NCBI RefSeq assembly: GCF_049860565.1
Contig: NZ_CP172056.1
Span: 1,488,001 to 1,552,000, forward strand
DNA from: Desulfitobacterium_A nosdiversum
Lineage (GTDB): Bacteria > Bacillota > Desulfitobacteriia > Desulfitobacteriales > Desulfitobacteriaceae
Length of the DNA: 64,000 bases
Direction of reading: 5' to 3'
Under the pieces are notes generated by a model. That model saw only the letters and a program-made list of their open reading frames with translations, did not search any database and was not told where the DNA came from. The position numbers and the translations under genes were made by a program. The first letter of the stretch is position 1. Each line of letters starts with the position of its first letter. Positions 50,182 through 59,128 of this stretch are shown here, in pieces.

Positions 50182-51564
50182 ATGGCTATTATTTTAAGCG
50201 GCGGACATATGGTTACAGCTGCAGAAATAGTTGAAGCAGACGTTCGTATTGAAGGTGAAAAAATTGTGGGCATAGGAAAGAACATCCTAAGAGCTCACGA
50301 TGAAGTCATTCCTGTGGACGGCTGTTTTTTATTTCCGGGAGGAATTGATCCGCATACCCATTTTGACTTGCCTGTCGGGGAGACCGTTACAGCAGATGAT
50401 TTTTGGAGCGGGACAAAAGCAGCATTGCTTGGCGGAACGACAACGGTCCTGGATTTTGCAACGCAGTTTAGAGGGGAGAGCTTAAGAGAAGGTTTAGCCA
50501 ACTGGCATAAAAAAGCATTGGGGAAAGCATTTGTGGATTACGGTTTCCATATGGCAATTACGGACTGGAATCAATCCACAGCCCAAGAAATGCAGGAGCT
50601 CACGCAAAAGCAGGGCGTTTCTTCATATAAACTCTATATGGCTTATAAAGGGACATTGCAAGTTGATGATGGGGTATTGCTCGAAGCTTTGCGTCAATGT
50701 AAACGTCTAGGTGCTCTTATCTGCTTGCATTGTGAGAACGGGGATATTGTAGCTGATCTGATTCGAGAAGTTCAAAAAACGGGAGAAGTCTCTACAGCCT
50801 CGCATCCGCGCACCCGACCGATTATTGCTGAGAAAGAAGCGGTTTCACGTGCAATTGCTTTAGCGGAGGTCGCGGAAGCTCCTCTCTATGTCGTCCATTT
50901 AAGCTCCGGTGAAGCGTTTGAGGTTATCGCTCAGGCTAAACAACGGGGACGTCCGGTTTATGCCGAAACCTGTCCTCAATATCTCCTGCTGGATGAATCA
51001 GTCTATGATTTACCCGGCTTCGAGGGAGCAAAGTATGTGATTTCGCCTCCTTTACGGGCTAAAGAAAACCAGGAAGCCTTATGGCAAGGCATTCGAAGCA
51101 AAATGATCAATACAATAGCTACAGATCATTGTTCGTTCAACTTTCGAGGGCAGAAGGAGCTGGGGAAAGAGGATTTCAGTAAAATACCCAATGGCATGCC
51201 AGGAGTTGAAACACGGATGGGATTGCTCTATACCTATGGTGTCGTATCAGGGAGAATCACGTTACCGGAATTTGTGGATCTTACCTCAACGCAAGCGGCA
51301 AAGCTTTTTGGGTTATTCCCGCGCAAAGGGACAATCGCCCTTGGCAGTGATGCCGATATCGTGGTCTGGGATCCGCGAGTTACCACAAAGATTTCCGTAA
51401 AATCACAGGTTCAGAAGGTGGATTATTCTCCTTATGAAGGTTTTAAACAGGATGGGAAAGTTCGTTACGTCTTTTTGCGGGGTCAACAGGTTGTGAATGA
51501 AGGACAATTAAATGATGAGCAGCCTAAGGGAATATATCTTTACCGTAACGCATTTTCTGCATAG
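50182..51564 (+). CDS. hydA: dihydropyrimidinase/hydantoinase-like cyclic amidohydrolase
   Basis: 460 residues. GGIDPHTHFDLP (metal His pair, about residue 52), SSYKLYMAYKG (carboxylated Lys bridging the metals, about 150), ICLHCENGD (about 182), VVHLSSGEAFE (about 240) and ATDHCSFN (about 314) are all present. Such enzymes open hydantoin or dihydropyrimidine rings. Here it corresponds to E. coli HyuA and should open a heterocyclic purine intermediate. It starts 15 nt after arcC. Confidence 0.93.
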   Translation: MAIILSGGHMVTAAEIVEADVRIEGEKIVGIGKNILRAHDEVIPVDGCFLFPGGIDPHTHFDLPVGETVTADDFWSGTKAALLGGTTTVLDFATQFRGESLREGLANWHKKALGKAFVDYGFHMAITDWNQSTAQEMQELTQKQGVSSYKLYMAYKGTLQVDDGVLLEALRQCKRLGALICLHCENGDIVADLIREVQKTGEVSTASHPRTRPIIAEKEAVSRAIALAEVAEAPLYVVHLSSGEAFEVIAQAKQRGRPVYAETCPQYLLLDESVYDLPGFEGAKYVISPPLRAKENQEALWQGIRSKMINTIATDHCSFNFRGQKELGKEDFSKIPNGMPGVETRMGLLYTYGVVSGRITLPEFVDLTSTQAAKLFGLFPRKGTIALGSDADIVVWDPRVTTKISVKSQVQKVDYSPYEGFKQDGKVRYVFLRGQQVVNEGQLNDEQPKGIYLYRNAFSA

Positions 51565-51578
51565 AGGGGTGGAAGAAA

Positions 51579-54134
51579 ATGTATACGATTGAGGTCAACG
51601 GTAAGAGTTGTTTTATTGAAAAAGATATTAATATTCTGGATTTTCTGCGCGAGGAACTTCATATTACATCTTTAAAAAACGGCTGTGGAGAAGGCGCTTG
51701 CGGGGCTTGTACGATTCTTGTCGATGGAAGAGCAGTGCGGTCTTGTATTCTGAAAGCATCTAAAGTAAATGGGAAAAAACTGTTGACCGTAGAAGGTTTG
51801 TCCGAACAGGAAAAAGAAACGTATTCTTGGGCTTTTGCAGAAGCCGGTGCGGTTCAGTGCGGTTTTTGTATTCCGGGTATGATTATCAGTGCCAAGGGCC
51901 TGCTGGATAAAAAACTAAACCCGACCTCACAGGAAATTCGAGAAGCAATCAAAGGAAATATTTGCCGCTGTACAGGGTACGTTAAAATTGAGCACGGTAT
52001 TCAGCTTGCAGCCAAGGCCATGCGTGGAGAGGTTAAACCTCAGTTTGCCAGCAGGATCAACGAGGGAGTGGGGACGAATTTAATCCGCATTGATGCTGTT
52101 GAAAAAGTCCTCGGAACTGCACAGTATGTGGATGATCTATATGCTGAAGAGATGCTCTTTGGAGTTGCCCTGCGTGCTGAATATCCTCGCGCCGCGGTTA
52201 AATCGATTGATGTATCCGCTGCAAGAGATTACCCTGGTGTTGAAGCCGTAATGACAGCAGAAGATATTCCTGGCGAGCGTTATTGGGGGCATATTTTCCA
52301 TGACTGGCCTACACTTGTCGCAGTCGGAGAAGAAACACGATATATAGGCGATGCCATTGCCATAGTTGCTGCCCGTACAAAAGAACAGGCTCGAGAAGCT
52401 GTCAAATTGATCAAAGTAGAATATCAGGAACTTGAGCCTATCACTTCCCCAGCAGATGCTTTAATTGAGGGAGCCCCGCAAATTCATCCGAAGGGTAATC
52501 TCTTAAGTAAAACACAGATCCGAAGGGGAATCCCTGAGCAAGCGCTCGCCCAATCCGCTTATGTCGTCTCCAATCGATATTCTTTGCCGCCTACTGAGCA
52601 TGCATTTATGGAGCCTGAAAGCGCTTTCGCCCTCCCGCAGTCCGATGGAAAATTAACGGTTTATGTAGGGAGCCAGAGTGTCTATGATGATCTGCATGGG
52701 ATTATGGCGATCTTGGGATTGCCCCAAGAAAAAGTCCGCGTGATCAGTAAATGTGTCGGAGGAGCCTTTGGCGGAAAGGAAGATCTCATTGTTCAGCATC
52801 ACGCAGCCTTGCTCGCCTGGAAAACTCAAAAACCAGTCAAAGTGACCTTAACCCGGCAAGAAAGCATTCTCATTCATCCTAAACGTCATGCTATGGAAAT
52901 TGAAGTTACAACAGGATGTGATGCTGAGGGGCATATCACAGGAATTAAAGCGAATATTTTAGCTGACTGCGGTGCCTATGCTTCCCTAGGTTCGGCTGTA
53001 TTGGAAAGGGCGTGTACCCATCTTTGCGGTCCCTATGTTGTACCCAATATCGAAGTGACTGGACGTTGTGTTTATACCAATAATCCACCAGGGGGAGCCT
53101 TCCGAGGCTTTGGCGTACCCCAATCCAATTTTGCCTCGGAAACGAATCTCAATCTTCTTGCGGAGAAAGTCGGGATTTCTTCTTGGGAAATTCGTTTTCG
53201 AAATGTGTTAGAACCTGGGAAAGAAGCTCCTAATGGGCAGATTGCTGATGATGGAACGGCTCTTAAGGAAACCTTACTAGCTGTTCGTGAAGTGTACGAA
53301 GCTTTTCCTTATGCAGGAATCGCTTGCGCTTTCAAAAATGCGGGCATTGGCGTCGGCTTGCCGGATATCTCGCGCGTAAAGCTGAAGGTCGAGAAGGGAA
53401 AAATAAGGGTTTATACGAGTGCCCAATGTATAGGCCAAGGCTTGGCAACGATCTTAATGCAGATATTAAATGAAGCAACAGGAATTACTGGAGACAGAAT
53501 TGAAGTCGTACCTCCCGATACTGATCTTACACCGAATGCAGGAACAACGACCGCTTCCCGACAAACTCTTTTTACCGGAGAAGCAACTCGTCAAGCTGCT
53601 TTGCGATTACAGCAAGCGCTTGAATGTAAATCACTCGATCAATTAGAGGGAACAGAATATTATGGGGAATACTTTGGAAAAACGGATTCTCTTCAATCGG
53701 ATCAGCAGCATCCTACCCATCATGTTGCTTATAGTTATGCGACACATGTCGTAATTCTCGATGAAAAGGGTAAAGTTCAAAAAGTTATTGCTGCACATGA
53801 CAGCGGCCGAGCGATTAATCCTCTAGCACTGGAAGGTCAAATTGAAGGAGGCGTAACAATGGGGTTAGGCTACGCCCTTCGGGAGCATTTCCCATTAAAG
53901 AAGGGAGTGCCGGCCGTGAAGTATGGGACTTTGGGACTCTTGCGTTCCACGGATAGGCCTGAAATTGAGCCTGTTATTATTGAAAATAATCCTTCGCCGC
54001 TCGCGTATGGAGCAAAAGGTGTAGGCGAGATCTCCTCAATTCCTGTTGCCGCCGCTGTTGCCGGAGCTTATAAAAAACTTGACGGAAAACTGCGTTTGAG
54101 TTTACCCTTGAGGGGGACACCGTATATGCAATAG
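51579..54134 (+). CDS. xdhD: selenium-dependent xanthine dehydrogenase, fused 2Fe-2S and Mo-binding subunits (XdhD-like)
   Basis: 851 residues. Residues 1-155 hold two 2Fe-2S clusters (CGEGACGACTIL; CGFC...CRCTGY). The remainder is the molybdenum domain: GGAFGGKED (about 398), GGAFRGFGVPQ (about 507), IGQG (about 617) and the catalytic Glu in KGVGEISS (about 812). There is no FAD domain. This fusion is the family usually called selenium-dependent xanthine dehydrogenase, with a labile non-selenocysteine Se at Mo. It is followed by XdhC-type and YqeB maturation genes. It is a second purine hydroxylase beside the three-subunit enzyme. Confidence 0.9.
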   Translation: MYTIEVNGKSCFIEKDINILDFLREELHITSLKNGCGEGACGACTILVDGRAVRSCILKASKVNGKKLLTVEGLSEQEKETYSWAFAEAGAVQCGFCIPGMIISAKGLLDKKLNPTSQEIREAIKGNICRCTGYVKIEHGIQLAAKAMRGEVKPQFASRINEGVGTNLIRIDAVEKVLGTAQYVDDLYAEEMLFGVALRAEYPRAAVKSIDVSAARDYPGVEAVMTAEDIPGERYWGHIFHDWPTLVAVGEETRYIGDAIAIVAARTKEQAREAVKLIKVEYQELEPITSPADALIEGAPQIHPKGNLLSKTQIRRGIPEQALAQSAYVVSNRYSLPPTEHAFMEPESAFALPQSDGKLTVYVGSQSVYDDLHGIMAILGLPQEKVRVISKCVGGAFGGKEDLIVQHHAALLAWKTQKPVKVTLTRQESILIHPKRHAMEIEVTTGCDAEGHITGIKANILADCGAYASLGSAVLERACTHLCGPYVVPNIEVTGRCVYTNNPPGGAFRGFGVPQSNFASETNLNLLAEKVGISSWEIRFRNVLEPGKEAPNGQIADDGTALKETLLAVREVYEAFPYAGIACAFKNAGIGVGLPDISRVKLKVEKGKIRVYTSAQCIGQGLATILMQILNEATGITGDRIEVVPPDTDLTPNAGTTTASRQTLFTGEATRQAALRLQQALECKSLDQLEGTEYYGEYFGKTDSLQSDQQHPTHHVAYSYATHVVILDEKGKVQKVIAAHDSGRAINPLALEGQIEGGVTMGLGYALREHFPLKKGVPAVKYGTLGLLRSTDRPEIEPVIIENNPSPLAYGAKGVGEISSIPVAAAVAGAYKKLDGKLRLSLPLRGTPYMQ

Positions 54135-54141
54135 GATAAGG

Positions 54142-54987
54142 ATGGAATTGCTCATGCCAAATATTTACGCTAAGCTCATGGAAATGGTTGAAAATCATCA
54201 GGTTGGTGCCAGCATAATCGTTATTGCTGGAGATCCGAAGCTTTGCCCGACAGGAACAAAGTTACTTGTGAATGAAGCTGGAGAAATTATTGAAGGCTAT
54301 ATTAATAAGGATGTTTTTATACGAATCCAAAATGAACTCCTAAAGATTATTCAGAGCAAAGTCCCTCAGAGCATCAATATTGATATCGCAGACCTGCTGA
54401 ACTTATCTTTAGCCGCGCAATTGACGCTTTTTATCGATCCTATCTACCCGAAGACACAATTAATTATATTAGGAGGAGGACATATCGCTCTTCCGCTCGC
54501 AAAGCTCGGAAAGTTTTTGGATTTTCAAGTTATGGTAGTTGATGACCGGTCTTCTTTTGCTAATTTTTTTCGTTTTGGAGAAGCTGATGAAGTTATCTGC
54601 GAGGACTTCGAAAAAGCAATTGAACAATTAACTTTTGATGTTAACACATTCATTGTTATTGTGACGCGGGGACATCATTATGATAAAGTGTGCTTAGGAA
54701 GTGTACTTAAGAGCCCTGAAAGGCCTGCTTATGTCGGAATGATTGGAAGCCGGAAAAAAATATCCGCGATTATGAATGCACTCCAAGATGAGGGGATCTC
54801 CGCAGAGCAGCTTAGAACCGTTCATTCACCGATCGGACTTGATATAGGCGCTCAAACTCCTGAGGAAATAGCCATGAGTATTCTTACTGAAATTATGATG
54901 GTTAAGCGTTATGGAGAGAGCAGGGATCTAGAAGCGAAAAGTTTAAAAGATATAAGTCTAATTAGGGTAAAGGAAGAAAAAAATTAA
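54142..54987 (+). CDS. XdhC/CoxI-family maturation protein, Rossmann part
   Basis: 281 residues. The N-terminal 110 residues resemble a weak XdhC/CoxI domain (VGASIIVIAGDPKLCPTGTKLL). A Rossmann domain follows (LIILGGGHIALPLAKLGKFLDFQVMVVDDR, about 110-140; VTRGHHYDK; GMIGSRKK). XdhC proteins bind molybdopterin and insert the sulfurated cofactor into XDH. The start may be ATG 54142 or ATG 54154; AAGGATGG better fits the latter. Coupled (TAATG) to the next gene. Confidence 0.85.
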   Translation: MELLMPNIYAKLMEMVENHQVGASIIVIAGDPKLCPTGTKLLVNEAGEIIEGYINKDVFIRIQNELLKIIQSKVPQSINIDIADLLNLSLAAQLTLFIDPIYPKTQLIILGGGHIALPLAKLGKFLDFQVMVVDDRSSFANFFRFGEADEVICEDFEKAIEQLTFDVNTFIVIVTRGHHYDKVCLGSVLKSPERPAYVGMIGSRKKISAIMNALQDEGISAEQLRTVHSPIGLDIGAQTPEEIAMSILTEIMMVKRYGESRDLEAKSLKDISLIRVKEEKN

Positions 54988-55355
54988 TGGATAATAAAGT
55001 ACTCGAGTCAATGATAAAATTCAATGAGGAAACATCTTTAGACGACAGGTTAAATGCCACCTTGAATTCTGCTGCTGTAGCTACAATTATTTCTACTTCA
55101 GGTTCTGTTCCTCGTAAGGCTGGAGCACAAGTCCTAGTTTTTCATGATGGAAGGGCTATCGGTACAATCGGCGGGGGAAGCAGTGAAGCCGAAGTCCTTC
55201 AGCACGCTCTTCATGTCATCGATCAAGGAGAGCCAACGATAGTTGATATCAATTTAACCCATGAAGCAGCTGAAGAAGAGGGAATGGTATGCGGCGGAAT
55301 TATGAAGGTTTATATAGAACCTGCAATGTATACACCTCCGCAGGGTAACTTTTAG
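54987..55355 (+). CDS. XdhC/CoxI N-terminal domain protein (small)
   Basis: 122 residues with only the N-terminal XdhC/CoxI domain: VATIISTSGSVPRKAGAQVLVFHDGRAIGTIGGGSSEAEVL and the final EEEGMVCGGIMKVYIEP with the conserved CGG. Its ATG overlaps the previous stop by one base. With the preceding protein it makes up a two-chain XdhC, presumably handling Mo cofactor for the selenium-dependent enzyme. Confidence 0.87.
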   Translation: MDNKVLESMIKFNEETSLDDRLNATLNSAAVATIISTSGSVPRKAGAQVLVFHDGRAIGTIGGGSSEAEVLQHALHVIDQGEPTIVDINLTHEAAEEEGMVCGGIMKVYIEPAMYTPPQGNF

Positions 55356-55382
55356 GATAAGAGAAAATTTAAGGATGAGAAG

Positions 55383-56222
55383 ATGAATAGATTGCGACAA
55401 CTTACAGGACCTATGGTACTGATTCGCGGCGCGGGGGAACAAGCCAGCGGAGTAGCCTGGGCTTTAGTAAAAGCAGGCTTTCGTGTAATCATGACAGAGG
55501 TTGAACAGCCCTTAATGGTTCGCTGGCCGGTCAGTTACGGAACTGCAGCTGCAGCAGAAGAAAGGCGATGGACTGTTGAAAGGATTACAGCTTATCATGT
55601 CACTAGCGCAGATCAATTTGAAGATAAATGGGCAGCAGGAGGAATCCCTATTTTAGTTGATCCGGAACTAACGTGTCTGAAGAAATTCCAGCCTGCGATT
55701 CTTGTGGATGCGATAATGGCCAAACGAAATTTGGGAACCTGCCGTGATATGGCACCCTTAACAATCGGCTTGGGACCAGGGTTCACGGCAGGTAAAGATG
55801 TTCATGTTGTGATCGAAACCAATCGAGGGCATAATTTAGGGCGAATTATTTTAGAAGGCACAGCTGAACCCAATACCGGAGTGCCGGGAGATGTTGCTGG
55901 ATACAACTGGGAACGGGTCGTTTATTCCTCTCAAGCAGGAACTTTTCGGGCAGCTCGAAAAATTGGCGAACGGGTAGCCCGTGGAGATGTTCTAGGAATC
56001 ATTGAGGGGGAACAACGGCAAGATTCCGTTCTTTCGCCTCTCGGGGGCATAGTACGGGGGTTGATACAGACTGGAACTTATGTTGCTTCCTATATTAAAA
56101 TTGGAGATATTGATCCTCGCGAAGAAAAAGAATACTGCTGGACCATATCGGATAAGGCCCGAGCAATCGGAGCAGCAGTTTTACTCAGTATTTTAGAACA
56201 AAAAGCATTACGCCTGGTCTGA
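55383..56222 (+). CDS. yqeB: selenium-dependent molybdenum hydroxylase maturation protein YqeB
   Basis: 279 residues matching the YqeB family: VLIRGAGEQASGVAWALVKAGFRVIMTEVEQPLMVRWPVSYG at the start (Rossmann-like) and GLGPGFTAGKDVHVVIETNRGHNLGRII in the middle. YqeB accompanies labile-selenium XDH systems and is thought to help assemble the cofactor. AAGGATGAG precedes ATG 55383. It ends the island; yqeC- and MocA/YgfJ-type partners are not in the window. Confidence 0.9.
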   Translation: MNRLRQLTGPMVLIRGAGEQASGVAWALVKAGFRVIMTEVEQPLMVRWPVSYGTAAAAEERRWTVERITAYHVTSADQFEDKWAAGGIPILVDPELTCLKKFQPAILVDAIMAKRNLGTCRDMAPLTIGLGPGFTAGKDVHVVIETNRGHNLGRIILEGTAEPNTGVPGDVAGYNWERVVYSSQAGTFRAARKIGERVARGDVLGIIEGEQRQDSVLSPLGGIVRGLIQTGTYVASYIKIGDIDPREEKEYCWTISDKARAIGAAVLLSILEQKALRLV

Positions 56223-56243
56223 ATAGACGGACGTAATGCTTTA
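56202..56243. terminator. convergent terminator hairpin at the island end
   Basis: AAAGCATTACG (56202-56212) pairs with CGTAATGCTTT (56232-56242), overlapping the yqeB stop. On the minus strand a T5 run follows, so it serves at least the GerMN gene; on the plus strand the T-run is weak. Confidence 0.7.
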
Positions 56244-56352
56244 AAATTTAGGTGCATATATCTATTTATACTATATTTTTATACTGTATCAGATACCTAT
56301 TCATAATTTACAAGCTAAGAACAACACATTAACTATAGCTAAATTTTTATAG

Positions 56353-56964
56353 CTAAAGTTTGCGTATTAAGCTTTCATTGCGCTTAAGAGGAGACGAAGT
56401 GTCAAATTCTTTTAAAATTGTTACGGTTTGTGCCCCATCTAAGAGGAATTGAACACTTTTGACGTTTGAAAGTGTTGTTAAAGTGTCAACAATGCTATAA
56501 AGGATTAATTGTTCTCCAGTAGCACCGCCTGAGAAGTTCGATTTGAATTGTTTGGAAAGATTGATAGTAGCGATTCCATCCTTAACCGTTGCGCTTAAAA
56601 GCTCGGTACCTTTTGGCAAAGCTGGCTCAAGACCTGAAGGCGGGTTGCTTAATTCACTAAACATAGCCTTAATAATTTCGTCGTTGGCCACGGTTACAGT
56701 TCGCTCGACAGGTACAAGCCCGCTTGCATCAGGTGCGGGGAAATAAAGAGTTACTTTGACCGAAGTAGCTGAAGATGAACCAGTGGATGACGTATTTCCG
56801 GATGAGGAATTGTTGGCTGAGCCTGAATCACTTGGAGTTACGGAAGCATTAGATTGTGTCTTTACGGTATTTGAACCGCAACCCGTTAATCCGGTCAGTA
56901 GTACAAGTAAGGCTATAAGAATTAAGGCGAAAGGCCGGGTTTTTTTTACTAAAGTATGTATCAT
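56353..56964 (-). CDS. GerMN-domain lipoprotein
   Basis: 203 residues. Lipoprotein signal with lipobox LTGC (Cys about 29), a Ser/Asn-rich linker (about 35-70), then a GerMN domain (about 75-190: VTLYFPAPDASGLVPVERTV..IKAMFSELSNPP..LLSATVKDGIATINLSKQF..SIVDTLTTLSNVKSVQFLLDG). GerMN domains occur in spore germination and sporulation proteins at the outer forespore or cell membrane. AAAGGTGG precedes the start. It is the only confident minus-strand gene in the window. Confidence 0.9.
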   Translation of the reverse strand: MIHTLVKKTRPFALILIALLVLLTGLTGCGSNTVKTQSNASVTPSDSGSANNSSSGNTSSTGSSSATSVKVTLYFPAPDASGLVPVERTVTVANDEIIKAMFSELSNPPSGLEPALPKGTELLSATVKDGIATINLSKQFKSNFSGGATGEQLILYSIVDTLTTLSNVKSVQFLLDGAQTVTILKEFDTSSPLKRNESLIRKL

Positions 56965-57280
56965 GAACTTACCACCTTTCCATTATGCTGTGTACAAAGA
57001 TTCCAAGCTTATTCTATCATGATTTAAACCTTACGAAAAGATAAGTTCGTTCCTAGGGGAAATCAGTCAAAGGCTAAAATCAAAAATAAGTCGAAATAGG
57101 AAGGAAAAATGAAACCAGGGGAGAATATTTAGAGTCGTGAAATAATTCGTTTCATATAAGTAAGATATAATTCTACATATTCATGGAGACAAAAAGAGGA
57201 TTCCACGACTTTTTGGCGAAGAATTCTATACAAGTCTTGACATTCTCAAGAAAATGTGACAGGGTGGCGAACAACGGTCC
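56965..57280. other. intergenic region between GerMN gene and dnaG
   Basis: It holds the divergent control regions. A TATAAT-like box near 57166 and a TTGACA at 57237 are seen, but no full promoter with both boxes at normal spacing. No gene supported. Confidence 0.4.
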
Positions 57281-59128
57281 GTGGACTATAGAATTCCAGA
57301 AGATGTCGTTGAAGACATAAGAATACACACTGATATTGTAGAAATTATATCTCAGTATGTTCCTTTACAGCGTAAAGGAAAAAATTATTTAGGGTTATGT
57401 CCTTTCCATTCAGAAAAAACTCCGAGCTTTACCGTGACACCCGATAAACAGATGTTTTATTGTTTTGGTTGTCATACGGGGGGGAATGCGTTTCATTTTC
57501 TCATGAAAAAAGAGAACTGGACTTTTCCCGAAGTGCTCGAACATTTAGCCCAGAAATACGGGATTATGTTACCCGAAAAAGAATTATCACCGCGGGAAAA
57601 AGAGCTGCAAGCCCGTCGACATCGTTGGGAAGAGATTCATGAATGGGCTACAGCTTACTTTCATGATATTCTTATGAATCGCCCGGAAGGTGAATTGGGA
57701 CGGCAATATTTTGCAAAGCGGGGAGTCGACCCTGATACAATGAAGGCTTTTCGCCTCGGATATGCACCTGACCGTTGGAATGGATTGATCGAAGCTCTTT
57801 CAACTCGAGGGGTTAACCCTCATGAGCTTGCTGAAGTTGGCTTGGCCATTGAACGGGAAGGACAGGAGGGAAAAGGAAACCGGGGGTATTATGACCGTTT
57901 CCGTAACCGCATTATTTTTGCCATCTCAGATTCTCGTCAAAAAACAGTTGCCTTTGGCGGTCGCGTCCTCGACGATTCCTTACCGAAATACTTGAACTCT
58001 CCGGAGACTGCTTTTTTTAGCAAAAGACATCATTTATTTGGGATGAACCGAGCTTATCAAGGAATTCGCGAATACGGATTTGCCTTGTTGGCGGAAGGTT
58101 ACATGGATGTAATTGCTTTGCAGAGAGCAGGCTTTACTAATGCAGTTGCCTCTTTGGGAACAGCTTTGACTAAAGATCAGGCAAAGCTGCTTAGACGTTA
58201 CACACAACGAATTGTTGTAGTCTATGACTCTGATAAACCAGGTGTTCAAGCCACGCTTCGGGCGGGTGAAATATTAAGGGAAGCTGGTTTTCGGGTCGAT
58301 GTTTTAAGTTTAGTTGGGGCTAAAGATCCAGATGAATTTTTAAAGGCTCAGGGTACCGAACAATTTAAGAAAGCGTTAGATCAAGCTAAACCTTATATTG
58401 AATTTAAGTATTACGTTTATATTCAAGAGCACACCGTACACAGCGCACCCGAAAAAAGAGAACTGGTCAGTGCTTTGGCCGCAGATATAATCAAGGTGTC
58501 GAGTCCGGTTGAACGTGAAGGATATGAACGCTTTTTAAGTTTAGAACTTGGTCTTACTTTGGAAGCAATTCAGCAAGAAATTGAGAGTAAAGACAGGAAA
58601 AAGTCAAAGGATCGACATGAAAATGAATATTTTCAGGAAAACCAGGATATTTCTGTAAAAAACAGAGATAATATCAATAGGTATGTAAATCCTGTTCCTT
58701 CTGCCATTACGGTTCCTAATGCTGTCTTTCGGGCAGAACGAATTCTTCTACGCCTTTTGCTGGAACAGTCAGTATCTGTCGCTCAAGTTGAAGCGGAACT
58801 CGGCAAGGACTTTTGGAAAGTTCCTATCCATAAGCAACTTTTTGATTCGCTTGAAGAAGTTCAACTTCAAAACGGAGCGGGAATTCCGATTCAAGTATCG
58901 GAAGAATTACAAAGCCAAATCGCGAATATTATGGTTGAAGAGACAGATGTGTCCCAGCCCGAGAAACTTTTTCAGGATTGTTTACGTCAAATCCGGTCCA
59001 TACGATCGGAAGAAACTGTAGAAGAATTGCAAACCCGTATGGTCGCTTTAGAAAAATCCGGTGATATGGCAGGGGCAATGGCCCTGTTAAAAGAGATAGG
59101 AGAGCGGTTAAGAAGTGGCGAAAAGTAA
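57281..59128 (+). CDS. dnaG: DNA primase
   Basis: 615 residues. N-terminal CHC2 zinc ribbon (CPFHSEKTPSF...CFGCHTGGNAF, about 41-66), primase core with a Toprim domain (LLAEGYMDVIALQRAG about 268; VVYDSDKPG about 313) and a DnaB-interacting C-terminal helical region. GTG 57281 gives the standard start MDYRIPEDVVEDIRIHTDIVEIISQYV; the nearest SD-like AGGGTGG is 13 nt away, so initiation may be weak. The last 14 nt overlap the rpoD frame, the usual macromolecular-synthesis pairing. Confidence 0.96.
   Translation: MDYRIPEDVVEDIRIHTDIVEIISQYVPLQRKGKNYLGLCPFHSEKTPSFTVTPDKQMFYCFGCHTGGNAFHFLMKKENWTFPEVLEHLAQKYGIMLPEKELSPREKELQARRHRWEEIHEWATAYFHDILMNRPEGELGRQYFAKRGVDPDTMKAFRLGYAPDRWNGLIEALSTRGVNPHELAEVGLAIEREGQEGKGNRGYYDRFRNRIIFAISDSRQKTVAFGGRVLDDSLPKYLNSPETAFFSKRHHLFGMNRAYQGIREYGFALLAEGYMDVIALQRAGFTNAVASLGTALTKDQAKLLRRYTQRIVVVYDSDKPGVQATLRAGEILREAGFRVDVLSLVGAKDPDEFLKAQGTEQFKKALDQAKPYIEFKYYVYIQEHTVHSAPEKRELVSALAADIIKVSSPVEREGYERFLSLELGLTLEAIQQEIESKDRKKSKDRHENEYFQENQDISVKNRDNINRYVNPVPSAITVPNAVFRAERILLRLLLEQSVSVAQVEAELGKDFWKVPIHKQLFDSLEEVQLQNGAGIPIQVSEELQSQIANIMVEETDVSQPEKLFQDCLRQIRSIRSEETVEELQTRMVALEKSGDMAGAMALLKEIGERLRSGEK

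Noticed and set aside
51579..54134. Selenocysteine in the selenium-dependent xanthine dehydrogenase
   Set aside because: No in-frame TGA is present; this family uses labile selenium, not selenocysteine.
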